Notes under the pieces: generated by a model
Database searches by the model: none
The model's input: the letters and a program-made list of their open reading frames with translations, nothing else
What the model was told of the DNA's origin: nothing
Part shown: one piece after another, positions 34,915 to 44,714 of the stretch
Layout of the letters: each line of letters opens with the position of its first letter
Numbering within the stretch: the first letter of the stretch is position 1
Program-made: the position numbers and the translations under genes
Assembly (NCBI GenBank): GCA_019686135.1
Contig: JADGHL010000013.1
Location: 1 to 62,029, forward strand
Direction: 5' to 3'
Length of the DNA stretch: 62,029 nt
Source: Myxococcaceae bacterium
Lineage (GTDB): Bacteria > Myxococcota > Myxococcia > Myxococcales > Myxococcaceae

Positions 34915-37521
34915 TTGGCCGCTCAGACCCCCATCCCCTTCCGCCGAATCATCTCCCCCGCCGGCGAGCTCCGGATCGAGCTGTGCAGCGCGTTCCGCGC
35001 AGGCGCAGTGAAGCTGCCGGAGCTCGAGCCCCGGCGGCTGCGCTACGCGCTCGGCAGCTCGATAGCCGATCTGAAGATCCCCTACGAGATCACCGCGGAC
35101 GCGGTCCGGATCGTGACCTTCGGCGCGGTGCAGCTGGCGGTGATGCTGGTCGCCCGTCACAAGGACGTGCTGCCGCGCGGCGAGTTCGACCGCTTCCTGA
35201 TGGACGAGCGGTTCGGCGCGCTCCCGTCGATCCCCGAGACGTTGACCGGGCAGAGCACCCACCCCGACATCCGCACCGCCGCGGAGCTGGCGCCGCGCGC
35301 GCACCCGGCGCTCACCGGCGGCGTGATGGCGGCGTGGCTGGGCCCGGGCGGCGGCGGGCGCAGCCTGGTGGCGCTGGTGATCGAAAAGCTGCGCACGGCG
35401 ATCGGCGAAATGGCCGCCTGCAACGGCCGGGAGGAGACGCCCACGCTGATCGCGCTCATGCTGGGTTCGCTTCTGCCGAAGGTGGAGGCGGCGCTCGCGG
35501 CCGTCCCGCTCTCCCACCCCACCGATCGGATGATCCGCGGCGCCGCGGCCTGCGGGGTGTACCTCGCGCTGAGGCTGGGGCTGGAGCGCGCCCTGCGCGA
35601 CACGCGCCTCCCCGCCGCGGTGGCGATGCGGATGGAGGCGCCGATCAACCCCACCGTGCTGTTGGGCGGGCGGGGCGGCGTCGTCCAGTCCGGGGCCACG
35701 CTGTTCGGGGGCGAGCTCACGGTGGGCATTCCGTTCTTCGAAGAGATGTCCTCCCGCATGGCCGCCGGCGCGAGCGCGGACGCGATCCAGGCGCATCTCG
35801 CGCAGCTTCTGGCCGCCGACCGCGAGGTGTCCCGGAAGGTGGAGGCCACCGCCGCGCTCTCGCTTCTGCGCGAACGGTTCATCGGCGCCGCCACGCTCGG
35901 GGACCAGGGCTTCCTCCCGAGGGATCTCGCCACGCTGTTCCGCGACCTCGTGATGTACCCAGCAAAGCTCCAGGCGCTCCTCGACGACGAGAAGGCGCGC
36001 AAGCGCCTGTGCAAGGAGCTCCCCGGGCGCGTGCAGAATGCCCGCCCCCGGGTGACCGGGGCGCTGCAGACGGTGGTGGAGGCGTTGACGGGCTTCAACC
36101 CGAAGTCGCCGTCCGCCGCGCTGGGGATGAGCCGCGAGGAGGCGCTCCGGGTCTACGCGCGCTCGGCGATCGCTCTTCTGTGCGACCTGTGGCTGGACCG
36201 CGCCCTCTTGCCCGCGCGGCGGGCGCTCGACCCGCGCACCGGCACCGAGGCCGAGGGCGGCAACGCCGCCGAGTATGAGGCCGGACGGCTCTACCGGATC
36301 TCCACCCAGAGCGCCCCATTGTTGCGCGACCGGGTGGTGGCGCAGGTCGGCCACCTGTTCGCCGACGTCAAGGACTTCACGCGCCGCACCAGTCTGGTGG
36401 GCCAGGCGGCGATCGGCGATCTGCTCCGCCGCGAGTTCTACGCGCCGGTGATCGCCGCGGCGAAGCGGCACTACGCCGGCTTCTCGGTGCTGCCCGACAA
36501 GGGCGGGATCCAGCTCAACAACCTGCTCGGGGATGCGATCTCCCTGTCCGGGACGATCACCGGGCTCGTGGCCCTGGCCACGGAGCTGAGGCGCCATCTG
36601 CAGAGCTACGAGCGGCGGCTCGCCCGGGAGATCTCCCGCGACGAGGTAGCCCGCGCGGTGCAGGCGATCGAAGCGGAGTACACGGCGAAGCTGCTCACCG
36701 CACCGCCCCAGCTGCAGCCGAAGATCGCCGCCGAGAAGGAACAGGCGCTCGCGCGGGCCCGCGGCGAGGGGCTGGAGGCGGGGGTGTTCATCTCCTACGG
36801 CCCCGCGCCGATCGTCATCACCATCTCCGACGAGCTGTTCGGGCAGTCGCGGGTGGCGATCGCCGAGAAGATCAACGAGAGCGCCCGCGGCACCGCGCGC
36901 AGCGCCGGCGCCCGGGCGTTGGCGGACGCGGAGCTCGCCGCGGAAAGAGCGCGGCTGGGCGATCCGAATCTGCAGCACCCCTTCAGCGTGTTCGTGGGCG
37001 CGCCGCTCCCGCTGAACGTAGCGCCGGCCATCGAGCAGCAGGTCCGCTCCGCCCTCGCCCGCGGCGACGTGGCCGGCGCACGACGAACGCTGGAGAACGC
37101 CATCACCCAGGCGCTCGAGCAGGCGGCGCGCCCGGACCCGGACTCGCCGGGCGACATCTACAACAACGGGATCGCGCTGTCCGAGGAGGCGCTGTTGGGC
37201 TTTCAGCAGGAGATCGGCCCAGAACGCGTGTTCCGCGGCGTGGAGGTGCACCCGGCCTCGCTCCACGAGGCGATCCGCCGCCGCTTCTTTTTCCCCGATC
37301 GGCCGCTCCGGTTGATCGCCGCCTTCTCCCCCGAGGGCGCGTTGAAGGAGCTGTTCCGCTACGCGGGCCGCGTGATGTTCAAGGGCTTCGAACGCCAGGG
37401 CGGGATCAGAATCTGGGAGCTGGTGAGCGAGACATTGGCCGGGCAGCTCATCCAGCAGTACCACGCGGCGGCGTGGTTCCGGGTCCCGGCGCCGAAGGGC
37501 GCGTCCGCGGGCACCGGCTGA
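34915..37521 (+). CDS. Unknown 868-residue protein with degenerate class III cyclase-like domain
   Basis: No named family recognised as a whole. The TTG at 34915 follows GGGA by 5-6 bases. Residues 1-470 are a mostly helical region with no membrane segments. Residues about 475-660 read like a divergent nucleotide-cyclase homology domain. LFADVKDFT (481-489) mirrors FxDxxGFT, LLGDAI (about 535) mirrors the GDAV metal loop, and FGQSRVAIAEKINESAR (about 641) mirrors GDTVNLAARL. The second Gly, the adenine-selecting Lys and the transition-state Asn and Arg appear lost, so activity is doubtful. Residues 700-868 are a separate domain. It is next to a cyclic-nucleotide phosphodiesterase and receptor gene, and may be a receptor or pseudo-enzyme for the same signal. 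This is inference. Confidence 0.7.
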   Translation: MAAQTPIPFRRIISPAGELRIELCSAFRAGAVKLPELEPRRLRYALGSSIADLKIPYEITADAVRIVTFGAVQLAVMLVARHKDVLPRGEFDRFLMDERFGALPSIPETLTGQSTHPDIRTAAELAPRAHPALTGGVMAAWLGPGGGGRSLVALVIEKLRTAIGEMAACNGREETPTLIALMLGSLLPKVEAALAAVPLSHPTDRMIRGAAACGVYLALRLGLERALRDTRLPAAVAMRMEAPINPTVLLGGRGGVVQSGATLFGGELTVGIPFFEEMSSRMAAGASADAIQAHLAQLLAADREVSRKVEATAALSLLRERFIGAATLGDQGFLPRDLATLFRDLVMYPAKLQALLDDEKARKRLCKELPGRVQNARPRVTGALQTVVEALTGFNPKSPSAALGMSREEALRVYARSAIALLCDLWLDRALLPARRALDPRTGTEAEGGNAAEYEAGRLYRISTQSAPLLRDRVVAQVGHLFADVKDFTRRTSLVGQAAIGDLLRREFYAPVIAAAKRHYAGFSVLPDKGGIQLNNLLGDAISLSGTITGLVALATELRRHLQSYERRLAREISRDEVARAVQAIEAEYTAKLLTAPPQLQPKIAAEKEQALARARGEGLEAGVFISYGPAPIVITISDELFGQSRVAIAEKINESARGTARSAGARALADAELAAERARLGDPNLQHPFSVFVGAPLPLNVAPAIEQQVRSALARGDVAGARRTLENAITQALEQAARPDPDSPGDIYNNGIALSEEALLGFQQEIGPERVFRGVEVHPASLHEAIRRRFFFPDRPLRLIAAFSPEGALKELFRYAGRVMFKGFERQGGIRIWELVSETLAGQLIQQYHAAAWFRVPAPKGASAGTG

Positions 37522-37531
37522 CGGCGCGGCG

Positions 37532-38290
37532 TCACAGCTCGAACGTGTCGTCGAGCTCCAGCACGCGCACGTTGAGGCCGTTCACCTCGCGCTTGAGCTG
37601 CTGAACGAAGGCGGGCTTGAGGTGGTACAGCATCACCTCCGCCCCGTTGCGCTGGAACTTCTTCAGCTCGGTGGCGAGCGTCTGTGGCGTCAGGTGCCCG
37701 GAGATGTCCGCGAGCTGCTGCAGCTTGTTGGGGAAGCTCGTCTCCAGCAGCACCGCCTTCAGGTTCTTCGACCGGTTGAAGAGCTTCCAGAGCTTGTCGG
37801 TAGGGCCGGTGTCGCCGCTCATCCCCAGCGCGGTCTGACCGTTGGAGATGACGAACCCGCAGGACTCCACCGGGTGGCTCACCGGGACGGTCTGCACGGT
37901 GTACCGGTTGTCGATCCGGAAGGTGGATCCGGCGCGGAAGGACCGGAGCTGCATCACCGGGTTGCGCCGGGTGGGGATGCGCGTGAAGTCCGGCCACAGC
38001 GCGTTGTTGAACATGTTCTCCCGGAGCGTGCGGATGCACTCGCGGGAGCCCCAGATCGTCATCGGCTTGTCGCGGCGGCCGACGATCAGATCCGCCACCA
38101 GCGGCAGATCCTTCACGTGATCGAAGTGGCTGTGCGACAGGAGCACGTGATCGACGCGGCACAGCTCTTCGAGGGAGAGCGTACCGGTGAGCGCGCCGGC
38201 GTCGAGGGCGAGCACGCCGTCGACCAGAAAGCAGGTGCTTCTGCACCGGGGCAGCTCACCGCCGTGGCAGCCGAGGACCCTGAGGTTCAA
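37532..38290 (-). CDS. Class II cyclic-nucleotide phosphodiesterase-like protein (MBL fold)
   Basis: A 252-residue metallo-beta-lactamase-fold hydrolase. The metal site is H53, H55, D57, H58 (LLSHSHFDHVKDL). Further ligands follow in VSHPVESCGFVIS (His at about 140) and SGDTGPTDKLW. The pattern and layout match class II 3',5'-cAMP phosphodiesterases (PDE1/CpdP), including the SHPVES segment. The TTG start follows the stop of the crp-family gene with no base between, so it is co-translated with a cyclic-nucleotide receptor. RNase Z-like activity is a less likely alternative. Confidence 0.82.
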   Translation of the reverse strand: MNLRVLGCHGGELPRCRSTCFLVDGVLALDAGALTGTLSLEELCRVDHVLLSHSHFDHVKDLPLVADLIVGRRDKPMTIWGSRECIRTLRENMFNNALWPDFTRIPTRRNPVMQLRSFRAGSTFRIDNRYTVQTVPVSHPVESCGFVISNGQTALGMSGDTGPTDKLWKLFNRSKNLKAVLLETSFPNKLQQLADISGHLTPQTLATELKKFQRNGAEVMLYHLKPAFVQQLKREVNGLNVRVLELDDTFEL

Positions 38291-38941
38291 TCAGAGATCT
38301 CCAAACTTCCAGCGCATCTCGAGGTAGCTGAGGTAGTCCTTCAGCCGCGCGGTGTCGTGGACCGTGAGGCGATCGCCGCTGCGCTCCAGGAGGCCGCCGC
38401 GCTCGAGGCGGTTGAGGGTGATGCGGATCGCCGGTTCGCCGACACCCAGCTCCCGCGGGAGATCGCGCACAGGGAACTCGATCTCGATGCCCTCTTCGGT
38501 CGGGCGTCCGCGGGATGCGCAGGTCTCCAGGATCCGGTGCACCACCCGGGAGGCCGGATCCGACAGCAACAGATTCTCGATCTGGGCGTCCGCCTCGCTG
38601 AGGCGGTCCGCCAGCTTCTTGATCATCCGGACGGCGATCTCCGCGTTGCCGCGGATCATCGACTCGAACGTCTTGGGGTCGATGACCAGAAGCCGCGCGT
38701 CCTCCGACACGGTGGCCGACGCGTTCCGGGGCTTGTTGGAGATGATCGCCATCTCCCCGAAGAACTCGCCCGGGCCGAGCGTGGCCAGCACCTTCTCCAC
38801 GTCCCGCACCCTCTTGGAGATGGCCACCTTGCCGGACTGGACGACGTACATCTCCTTGCCCGGATCGCCCTCCCGGAAGAGGACGGTCCCCCGGGGCATC
38901 TCCTTGCCGAATCGACTGAAGAGTTGTTCCTCGGCGCCCAT
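38291..38941 (-). CDS. Crp/Fnr family cyclic-nucleotide-binding regulator
   Basis: A 216-residue transcription factor. The cyclic-nucleotide-binding domain (about 10-120) has the phosphate-binding cassette GEFFGEMAIISNKPRNASATV by parts: FFGEMA and PRNASATV keep the Glu and Arg that hold the cyclic phosphate and ribose. The dimer helix (120-145) is followed by a winged helix (about 155-205, LPRELGVGEPAIRITLNRLE). It is expected to bind cAMP or cGMP. It lies directly upstream of the phosphodiesterase gene and 94 bases downstream of the CHASE2 cyclase gene, all on the minus strand. Confidence 0.92.
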   Translation of the reverse strand: MGAEEQLFSRFGKEMPRGTVLFREGDPGKEMYVVQSGKVAISKRVRDVEKVLATLGPGEFFGEMAIISNKPRNASATVSEDARLLVIDPKTFESMIRGNAEIAVRMIKKLADRLSEADAQIENLLLSDPASRVVHRILETCASRGRPTEEGIEIEFPVRDLPRELGVGEPAIRITLNRLERGGLLERSGDRLTVHDTARLKDYLSYLEMRWKFGDL

Positions 38942-39035
38942 GGCGGTTCTCGGGAGTTAGCCGTTGGTTTCTGCGACGGTCAATTATCCGGCGAAGCCTG
39001 TAGCAGCCGCTACCGGAGAGTCGTGCCCGACGTCG

Positions 39036-41417
39036 CTATTTGGTGGTGGCGGTGTAGACGCCGTCCCAGCCGGGTCCGGGCGGGTTCACCTTGAAGACGG
39101 CGATCTCCTCCAGATAGCGGAGCGCCGGCGGATCGTTCGGCCATAGCTCGGCCACGCGGCGGAACTTCGCCTCCGCCTCTTCGAAGCGCCGCTCGGCGTA
39201 CAGGTCCAATCCCTCGTCCATGGTCCGCACCGCCTCGGCGTCCGCGCCCTCGGGCAGCCCGAACTTGCGCAACTCGTAGATTCGCACCGGCCGCCGTTTG
39301 CCCTTGACCCGCACCGCGCCCAGCCGGCGCGTGGTGAACGGCTGACCCTGGATCGCCGCGAAGGTGCCTTCAGAGATCAGCACCCTCGTCTCGTACTCTT
39401 TGTTGGTTCCCTCCAGCCGCGAGGCGAGGTTCACCGCGTCGCCCATTACGGTGTAGTCGCCGCGCACGCGCGATCCCATGAACCCCACCGACATCGCGCC
39501 GGTGTTGATCCCCACGCCGATGTCGAAGTCCGGGCGGCCCATCTGCCGCCACTGCTTCTTCAGCTCCTCGAGGCGCTGCAGCATCAACAGGGCCGCGGTG
39601 CACGCGCGCGTGGCGTGGTCCGGCTGATCGACGGGCGCGCCCCAGAAGGCCATCACCGCGTCGCCGATGTACTTGTCCAGTGTCCCGTCCGTCTGGAAGA
39701 CGATGTCGGTCATCGGCGTGAGGTACTCGTTGATGAACTTCGAGAGCTCCTCGGCGCTCATCCGTTCGGAGATCGAGGTGAAGCCGCGGATGTCGGAAAA
39801 CAGGACGGTGAGCTCCTTGCGCTCGCCGCCCATCTTGAACTTCTCCGGGTGGGCCAGCATCTCCTGCATCACCTTGGGGCCGACGCGGTACTGGAACGCC
39901 GCCGACAGCTTCTGCCGTTCGGTGTCGGCCGACAGGTAGCCGAGGAAGATCACCGCGAACGACGTCACCAGCACGTTGGAGACGGGGATCAGCGTGGACA
40001 GGTGAACGTTCGCGTTGAAGGCGAGCTGATCCAGGACGACCCACCCGCCCAGCACCGCGGCGATGGTCACCAGCTTCCAGCGGAACCGGATGCGCGGGAG
40101 CCAGAAGCCGAGGAAGAGCGCGGAGACGAGGAGGAACGCCAGCTCCAGCGGGCGCCCGTACCAGGGCCGCGTGAGGAAGCGCCCCTCGAGGATGTTGGAG
40201 AGGAACGACGCGTGGGTGAACACGCCCGGCTCGAACTCGCTGAACGGGGTGACGCGCTGGTCGTAGTTCCCGGCCTGGGTCACGCCCAGGAGCACCGCCT
40301 TGCCCTTCACCGCCGCGGGATTGAACGTGCCGTCCACCACGTCCGCGAAGCTGATCGTCCGGAACACGTCGCGCGGGCCGAGGTGGTTCACCAGCGCGTA
40401 CGGCTCGTTCAGTGACAGCGGCACGAGCACCGGCGGCCCCTCGGGCCGGCGCAGCCGCACGCCGAGCACGCTCCGGGTGACCGCGTCGTAGACGATCTCC
40501 GGCTGCGTCTTGAAGTAGGCCGCCGCGGTCTGTACCTCCAGCGAGGTCAACATCCCCTGCGCGCTCTCCACGTACGCGAACGGCGGCATCCGGCGCAGCG
40601 AACCGTCGGCATCGGGCACCACGTTGAAGTAAGCGAACCGGGCGCCCGCCTCAACGAACCGGGGCAGCGGCGTCTGGACGCCGTAGTAGTGGAGCATCGG
40701 GACGTCCGCGGGGGCGATCGTCTCGATCGTGCTGCCGGGGACCTTGCCGGCCAGGTGGGGGATCACGAAGGACCTGGCCAGCGCGGCGTGCTCGCGGACG
40801 CGGTCCTCCCCCAGCTCGGCGAGCGCGTTGTCGTTGTAGAGGATGACGCCCTGCACGGCCTCCGGCGCATCCGCCAGCGCCTTCGCCAGCGCCTCGTCCG
40901 GCGAGAGGCCGCGCAAGGCCTCGATCCGTTGCTTCCAGGTCGCGGCGACGACCTTCTGTTCCGGCGGAGCATCCTGTGTGACCCGATCGAGCTCGCGCAG
41001 CGCGGCGGAGAGCGCCTCCTCGCCCCGGTCCGGCACGACGTCGGTGAAGGTCATGTCCAGCCCGATCGCCGCTGCGCCCGCGGCGTGGAGATGTTCGATC
41101 CCCCTGGCCACCACCGATCGGGACCAGGGCCAAAGGCCGTAGCGGTCCGCACCGCGCTCGTCCACCTCCACCACGACGACGTCCGGGTGGGGCGTCCGGC
41201 TGCCGCGGATCCGGAACTGGATGTCGGTCAGCCGCGACTCGAGCACCTGGATGCCGCGCAAAAAGGTCTGCGACGCGCCCACCGCGTCCCCTTCCTTGAG
41301 CAGCGTGCGCGCGCCGATGACCGGCGTGTTCTCGACCCAGACGTGAAGCGCGCCGAGCGCCACCGCGATCAGCACGGCCGTCAGCTCGAACCGGCGCTTC
41401 GAGAGGAGCTTTTTCAT
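39036..41417 (-). CDS. CHASE2-domain class III adenylate cyclase
   Basis: A 793-residue membrane cyclase starting at the ATG at 41417 (MKKLLSKRRFELTAV). Layout: membrane helix (about 10-27), extracytoplasmic CHASE2 domain (about 40-390), three membrane segments (about 415-495) and a catalytic domain (about 530-710). Catalytic residues are complete: FSDIRGFT (540-547), DKYIGDAVMAFWG with the adenine-selecting Lys, and YTVMGDAVNLASRLEG with the Asn and Arg. A TPR-like tail ends in PPGPGWDGVY, as in the cyclase at 7258-9828. It should make cAMP in response to an external signal, for the adjacent Crp-type receptor. It diverges from purM across 73 bases. Confidence 0.93.
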   Translation of the reverse strand: MKKLLSKRRFELTAVLIAVALGALHVWVENTPVIGARTLLKEGDAVGASQTFLRGIQVLESRLTDIQFRIRGSRTPHPDVVVVEVDERGADRYGLWPWSRSVVARGIEHLHAAGAAAIGLDMTFTDVVPDRGEEALSAALRELDRVTQDAPPEQKVVAATWKQRIEALRGLSPDEALAKALADAPEAVQGVILYNDNALAELGEDRVREHAALARSFVIPHLAGKVPGSTIETIAPADVPMLHYYGVQTPLPRFVEAGARFAYFNVVPDADGSLRRMPPFAYVESAQGMLTSLEVQTAAAYFKTQPEIVYDAVTRSVLGVRLRRPEGPPVLVPLSLNEPYALVNHLGPRDVFRTISFADVVDGTFNPAAVKGKAVLLGVTQAGNYDQRVTPFSEFEPGVFTHASFLSNILEGRFLTRPWYGRPLELAFLLVSALFLGFWLPRIRFRWKLVTIAAVLGGWVVLDQLAFNANVHLSTLIPVSNVLVTSFAVIFLGYLSADTERQKLSAAFQYRVGPKVMQEMLAHPEKFKMGGERKELTVLFSDIRGFTSISERMSAEELSKFINEYLTPMTDIVFQTDGTLDKYIGDAVMAFWGAPVDQPDHATRACTAALLMLQRLEELKKQWRQMGRPDFDIGVGINTGAMSVGFMGSRVRGDYTVMGDAVNLASRLEGTNKEYETRVLISEGTFAAIQGQPFTTRRLGAVRVKGKRRPVRIYELRKFGLPEGADAEAVRTMDEGLDLYAERRFEEAEAKFRRVAELWPNDPPALRYLEEIAVFKVNPPGPGWDGVYTATTK

Positions 41418-41490
41418 GCGATGGCCGCGCACTGTAGTCGAAAAGCGGCGCTTCACCCCGGCGCGGTGGAGCGGTAAGACGCCGCGCGAG

Positions 41491-42525
41491 ATGACCACCT
41501 ACAAGGATGCCGGGGTCGACATCGACGCGGGCGACGCGTTCGTGGAGAAGATCGCCCCGTATGCGGCGAAGACCCGGCGGTCCGAGGTGATCTCCGGCGT
41601 AGGCGGGTTTGCGGGCCTGTTCGCGCTCCCGCCCGGTCGATACAAGGAACCGGTCCTCGTCTCCGGCACCGACGGAGTGGGCACCAAGCTCAAGATCGCG
41701 TTCCTCGCCAACCGGCACGCCACCGTGGGGATCGACCTCGTGGCGATGAGCGTCAACGACGTCATCACCTGCGGCGCCGAACCGCTGTTCTTCCTCGACT
41801 ACTTCGCCACCTCGAAGCTGCAGGTGGACGACGCGGCGGAGGTGGTGAAGGGCATCGCCCGCGGCTGCGAGGAGGCCGGGTGCACGCTCCTGGGCGGCGA
41901 GACCGCGGAGCTGCCCGGCTTCTACGCGAAGGGCGAATACGACCTCGCTGGATTCTGCGTGGGCGTGGTGGAGCGCGCGCAGATCCTCGACGGAAAGAAC
42001 GTGGCGCCGGGCGATGCGCTGGTGGGCCTGGCCTCGAGCGGGCTGCACTCCAACGGGTACTCGCTGGCGCGCAAGGTGCTGCTCGAGGACGCGCGGCTGT
42101 CGCTGGATCAGGTCGCGCCGGGCACCACCCGCCCGCTGGTCGACGAGCTGTTGGAGCCGACGCGGATCTACGTGCGCGCCGCGCGGGCGCTCCTGTCCGC
42201 GGTGCAGGTCAAGGGCATGGCCCACATCACCGGGTCGGGGATCCCCGGCAACCTTCCGCGGGTGATGCCGGAGGGGACGCAGGCGGTGCTCGATCCGTCG
42301 GCGTGGCGGCGTCCGGCGATCTTCGACGCCATCGAGGCGCTCGGGAACGTCCCGCGCGAGGAGATGTACTCCACCTTCAACATGGGCCTGGGCCTTCTGG
42401 CGATCGTCCCACGCGCTGAGGTGTCCGCGGCAATCGCCGCGGTGAAGGCGCTGGGGATCGACGCGTGGGAGGTCGGGCGGATCGAACCGGGCGCTGGCGA
42501 GCCCCGGGCGATCATCTCCGGGTGA
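41491..42525 (+). CDS. purM: Phosphoribosylformylglycinamidine cyclo-ligase (PurM)
   Basis: PurM closes the imidazole ring to make AIR in purine synthesis, using ATP. The 344-residue protein has the family motifs SGTDGVGTKL (about 61-70), MSVNDVITCGAEPLFFLDY and GGETAELPGFY. C-terminal GSGIPGNLPRVMP and FNMGLGL complete the set. The ATG at 41491 (MTTYKDAGVDIDAG) is the conserved start. The last bases overlap the GTG of purN (GTGA). Confidence 0.97.
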   Translation: MTTYKDAGVDIDAGDAFVEKIAPYAAKTRRSEVISGVGGFAGLFALPPGRYKEPVLVSGTDGVGTKLKIAFLANRHATVGIDLVAMSVNDVITCGAEPLFFLDYFATSKLQVDDAAEVVKGIARGCEEAGCTLLGGETAELPGFYAKGEYDLAGFCVGVVERAQILDGKNVAPGDALVGLASSGLHSNGYSLARKVLLEDARLSLDQVAPGTTRPLVDELLEPTRIYVRAARALLSAVQVKGMAHITGSGIPGNLPRVMPEGTQAVLDPSAWRRPAIFDAIEALGNVPREEMYSTFNMGLGLLAIVPRAEVSAAIAAVKALGIDAWEVGRIEPGAGEPRAIISG

Positions 42526-43202
42526 GCGTGAACGGCGGCGAGGCGAAGAAGCGGCTGGGGGTGCTGGTCTCCGGCAGCGGGTCGAATCTGCAGGCGCTGA
42601 TCGACGCGTGCGCGCAGCCGGACTACCCCGCGGAATTGGCCGTGGTGATCTCCAACGTGCCCACCGCGTTCGCGCTGGAGCGCGCGCGCCGGGCGAACGT
42701 CTCCGCGGTGGCGCTGGATCACAAGTCGTTCGCCGACCGCGAAGCCTTCGACGCCGAGCTGGTGGCGGCCTTGCGCGCGCACCGGGTGGACGTCGTGTGC
42801 CTCGCCGGCTTCATGCGGCTGGTGGGCAAATCCTTCCTCGACGCCTTCCCCCAGCGGGTGCTCAACATCCACCCCTCGCTGTTGCCTGCGTTCCCCGGGC
42901 TCCACGGCCCGCGGCAGGCGGTGAAGCACGGCGCCAAGGTGGCGGGCTGCACGGTGCACTTCGTCGACGCGGGCCTGGACTCGGGGCCAATCATCGCCCA
43001 GGCGGCGGTGCCCGTGCTCCCGGAAGACACCGAGGAGACGCTCGCCGCGCGCATACTCATTCAGGAACACCAGCTCTACCCCTTGGCGGTGCGGTGGCTG
43101 TGCGAGGGGCGGATCGAGATCCGCGACCGCACCGTTCACGTCCGCGGCGGCGCGCCGGCGATCGACGCGCACGCGCTGCGCAGCCCGGGAGGCGCGCGGT
43201 GA
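42522..43202 (+). CDS. purN: Phosphoribosylglycinamide formyltransferase (PurN)
   Basis: PurN transfers a formyl group from 10-formyl-THF to GAR, the third step of purine synthesis. The 226-residue protein contains VSGSGSNLQALID, CLAGFMRLVG, NIHPSLLPAFPGLHG (catalytic Asn and His) and GCTVHFVDAGLDSGPII (catalytic Asp). The GTG at 42522 overlaps the purM stop in a GTGA; a second GTG two codons later is possible. Its own stop overlaps the next gene in the same way. Confidence 0.96.
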   Translation: MSVNGGEAKKRLGVLVSGSGSNLQALIDACAQPDYPAELAVVISNVPTAFALERARRANVSAVALDHKSFADREAFDAELVAALRAHRVDVVCLAGFMRLVGKSFLDAFPQRVLNIHPSLLPAFPGLHGPRQAVKHGAKVAGCTVHFVDAGLDSGPIIAQAAVPVLPEDTEETLAARILIQEHQLYPLAVRWLCEGRIEIRDRTVHVRGGAPAIDAHALRSPGGAR

Positions 43203-44704
43203 CCCCTCCGACGCGGGTGAAGATCGCCGCCGGACCGTCGCGGCACATCTACGACGTGATCGTCCTCGGCGGACAGCTGGGCGGACCACTCGCGGGGGCG
43301 CTGCTGCAGAAGCGCGGGTACCGGGTCCTCCTGATCGAGCACGATGGGCTGGGACACGGCTACGACCATGGCGGCTACACGCTGCCGTGGGCGCCCTTCG
43401 TCGCCCCATCGCTCAAGGCAATGCCGGTGGTGGAGGAGGTGCTCCACGAGCTGGGGCTCAACACCACCATCCAGCGCGCGCTCCGCCCGCATCACCCGGG
43501 GCTGCAGCTCGTCCTGCCGCGCCACCGGGTGGATCTGCACGCCGATCCGGCGAAGCGCCGTGCGGAGCTGGTCCGCGAGTTCGGCGAGGACGGCGCGAAG
43601 GTGGACGACGCGCTCTCGCGCTTCTGCACGCATCACGAGCAATCCAACGCCTTCATCCAGAAGGTGCAGGATCTGCCTCCCACGGGGCTTCTGGGCGGCT
43701 GGTCCGCGCGGCGGGAGATCGCGAAGTACCCGGAGATCGAGGCGCTGCCCGCGCTCGATGGCGCCACCCCGGCCACGCAGCTTCTGGGGCGCATGCTCCC
43801 GTTCGTGACGTGGCTGGAGAACACGGATGCGCCGCTGGCGCGGACGCGGCCGCTCTCGCAGGTGCTGCACACGCCGAACCGCTACCCGGGCGGACGCGAA
43901 GGGCTCCGCGAGTTGTTGGTGAAGAAGCTGCAGGATCTCGGCGGGCACGTGCTGTCCCGGGATACGTCCGACGCGTGGGTGGTCGAACAGCTGGTGTTCG
44001 ACGGCGACAGGCTCAAGGGCGTGCAGGTGCTTCAATCGAACAACGAGTACGCCTCGAGCGCGGTCGTGGCGGCCACGGATGCGGGCGCGCTGCGGCGGCT
44101 CGTCCCGGACAAGAAGCGCCACCGCGCGCTGGTGGAGATGCTGGACGGCGTCAGCACGCGGCGCTTCCTCTACGCGGTGAACTGGGTGGTGCCGACCGAG
44201 GCGCTCCCGCGCGGGATGGGCGAGCTGTTGCTGCTGGACACCCAGGACGATCTGGAGGCGCTGCTCATTCAGGTCCACGGCGCGCGCAAGAGCTCGGGCG
44301 AAGAGGACACGCAGTCGCGCGTGGTGTGCGCCGGCGCGTTCGTCCCGGCGTCCGTCCGCGATCTCGGCGAGCCGAAGCTGGAGGCGCTGCGCAAGCAGAT
44401 CGAAGGGCACCTCGACGCGCTGATGCCGTTCGCCCGGTCCCGCGCGGTGCTCTCCTCGGCGCCGTACCTGGACGCGGACAGCGTGCGCGGCAGCCGGCTG
44501 CTCCCCCACCCGCTCCTCGACGTGGACGCCGAGCGCTACGCCGGCGTGTCCGGCCTGTCTCCGAAGACGCCGCTGAAGAACCTCTTCGTCGCCAGCCGCG
44601 AGGTGCTGCCGGGCCTGGGCCTCGAGGGCGAGCTGATGGCGGGCGTGCGGGCGGCCCGGCTGGTCCACGAGCTCCTCAATAAATCGAAGCCGATCCGTCG
44701 TTAG
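43199..44704 (+). CDS. NAD(P)/FAD-dependent oxidoreductase (phytoene desaturase-like)
   Basis: A 501-residue flavoprotein. The N-terminal dinucleotide-binding fold is [18 protein letters not shown] with the Glu of LIEHDG (about residue 47), and a C-terminal FAD segment [21 protein letters not shown]. The general layout is that of phytoene desaturase/CrtI-like amine-oxidase-fold proteins. The first glycine pattern GGQLGG departs from the usual GxGxxG. The GTG start overlaps the purN stop (GTGA) and has GGGAGG 6 bases upstream. Substrate unknown. The link to purine genes may only be transcriptional. Confidence 0.82.
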   Translation: MTPPTRVKIAAGPSRHIYDVIVLGGQLGGPLAGALLQKRGYRVLLIEHDGLGHGYDHGGYTLPWAPFVAPSLKAMPVVEEVLHELGLNTTIQRALRPHHPGLQLVLPRHRVDLHADPAKRRAELVREFGEDGAKVDDALSRFCTHHEQSNAFIQKVQDLPPTGLLGGWSARREIAKYPEIEALPALDGATPATQLLGRMLPFVTWLENTDAPLARTRPLSQVLHTPNRYPGGREGLRELLVKKLQDLGGHVLSRDTSDAWVVEQLVFDGDRLKGVQVLQSNNEYASSAVVAATDAGALRRLVPDKKRHRALVEMLDGVSTRRFLYAVNWVVPTEALPRGMGELLLLDTQDDLEALLIQVHGARKSSGEEDTQSRVVCAGAFVPASVRDLGEPKLEALRKQIEGHLDALMPFARSRAVLSSAPYLDADSVRGSRLLPHPLLDVDAERYAGVSGLSPKTPLKNLFVASREVLPGLGLEGELMAGVRAARLVHELLNKSKPIRR

Positions 44705-44714
44705 GGGTACACGC

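Noticed and set aside
41452-41480. purM promoter TTCACC/TAAGAC
   Set aside because: Spacing is right, but the predicted start leaves only a few bases before the ATG, so I do not call it.
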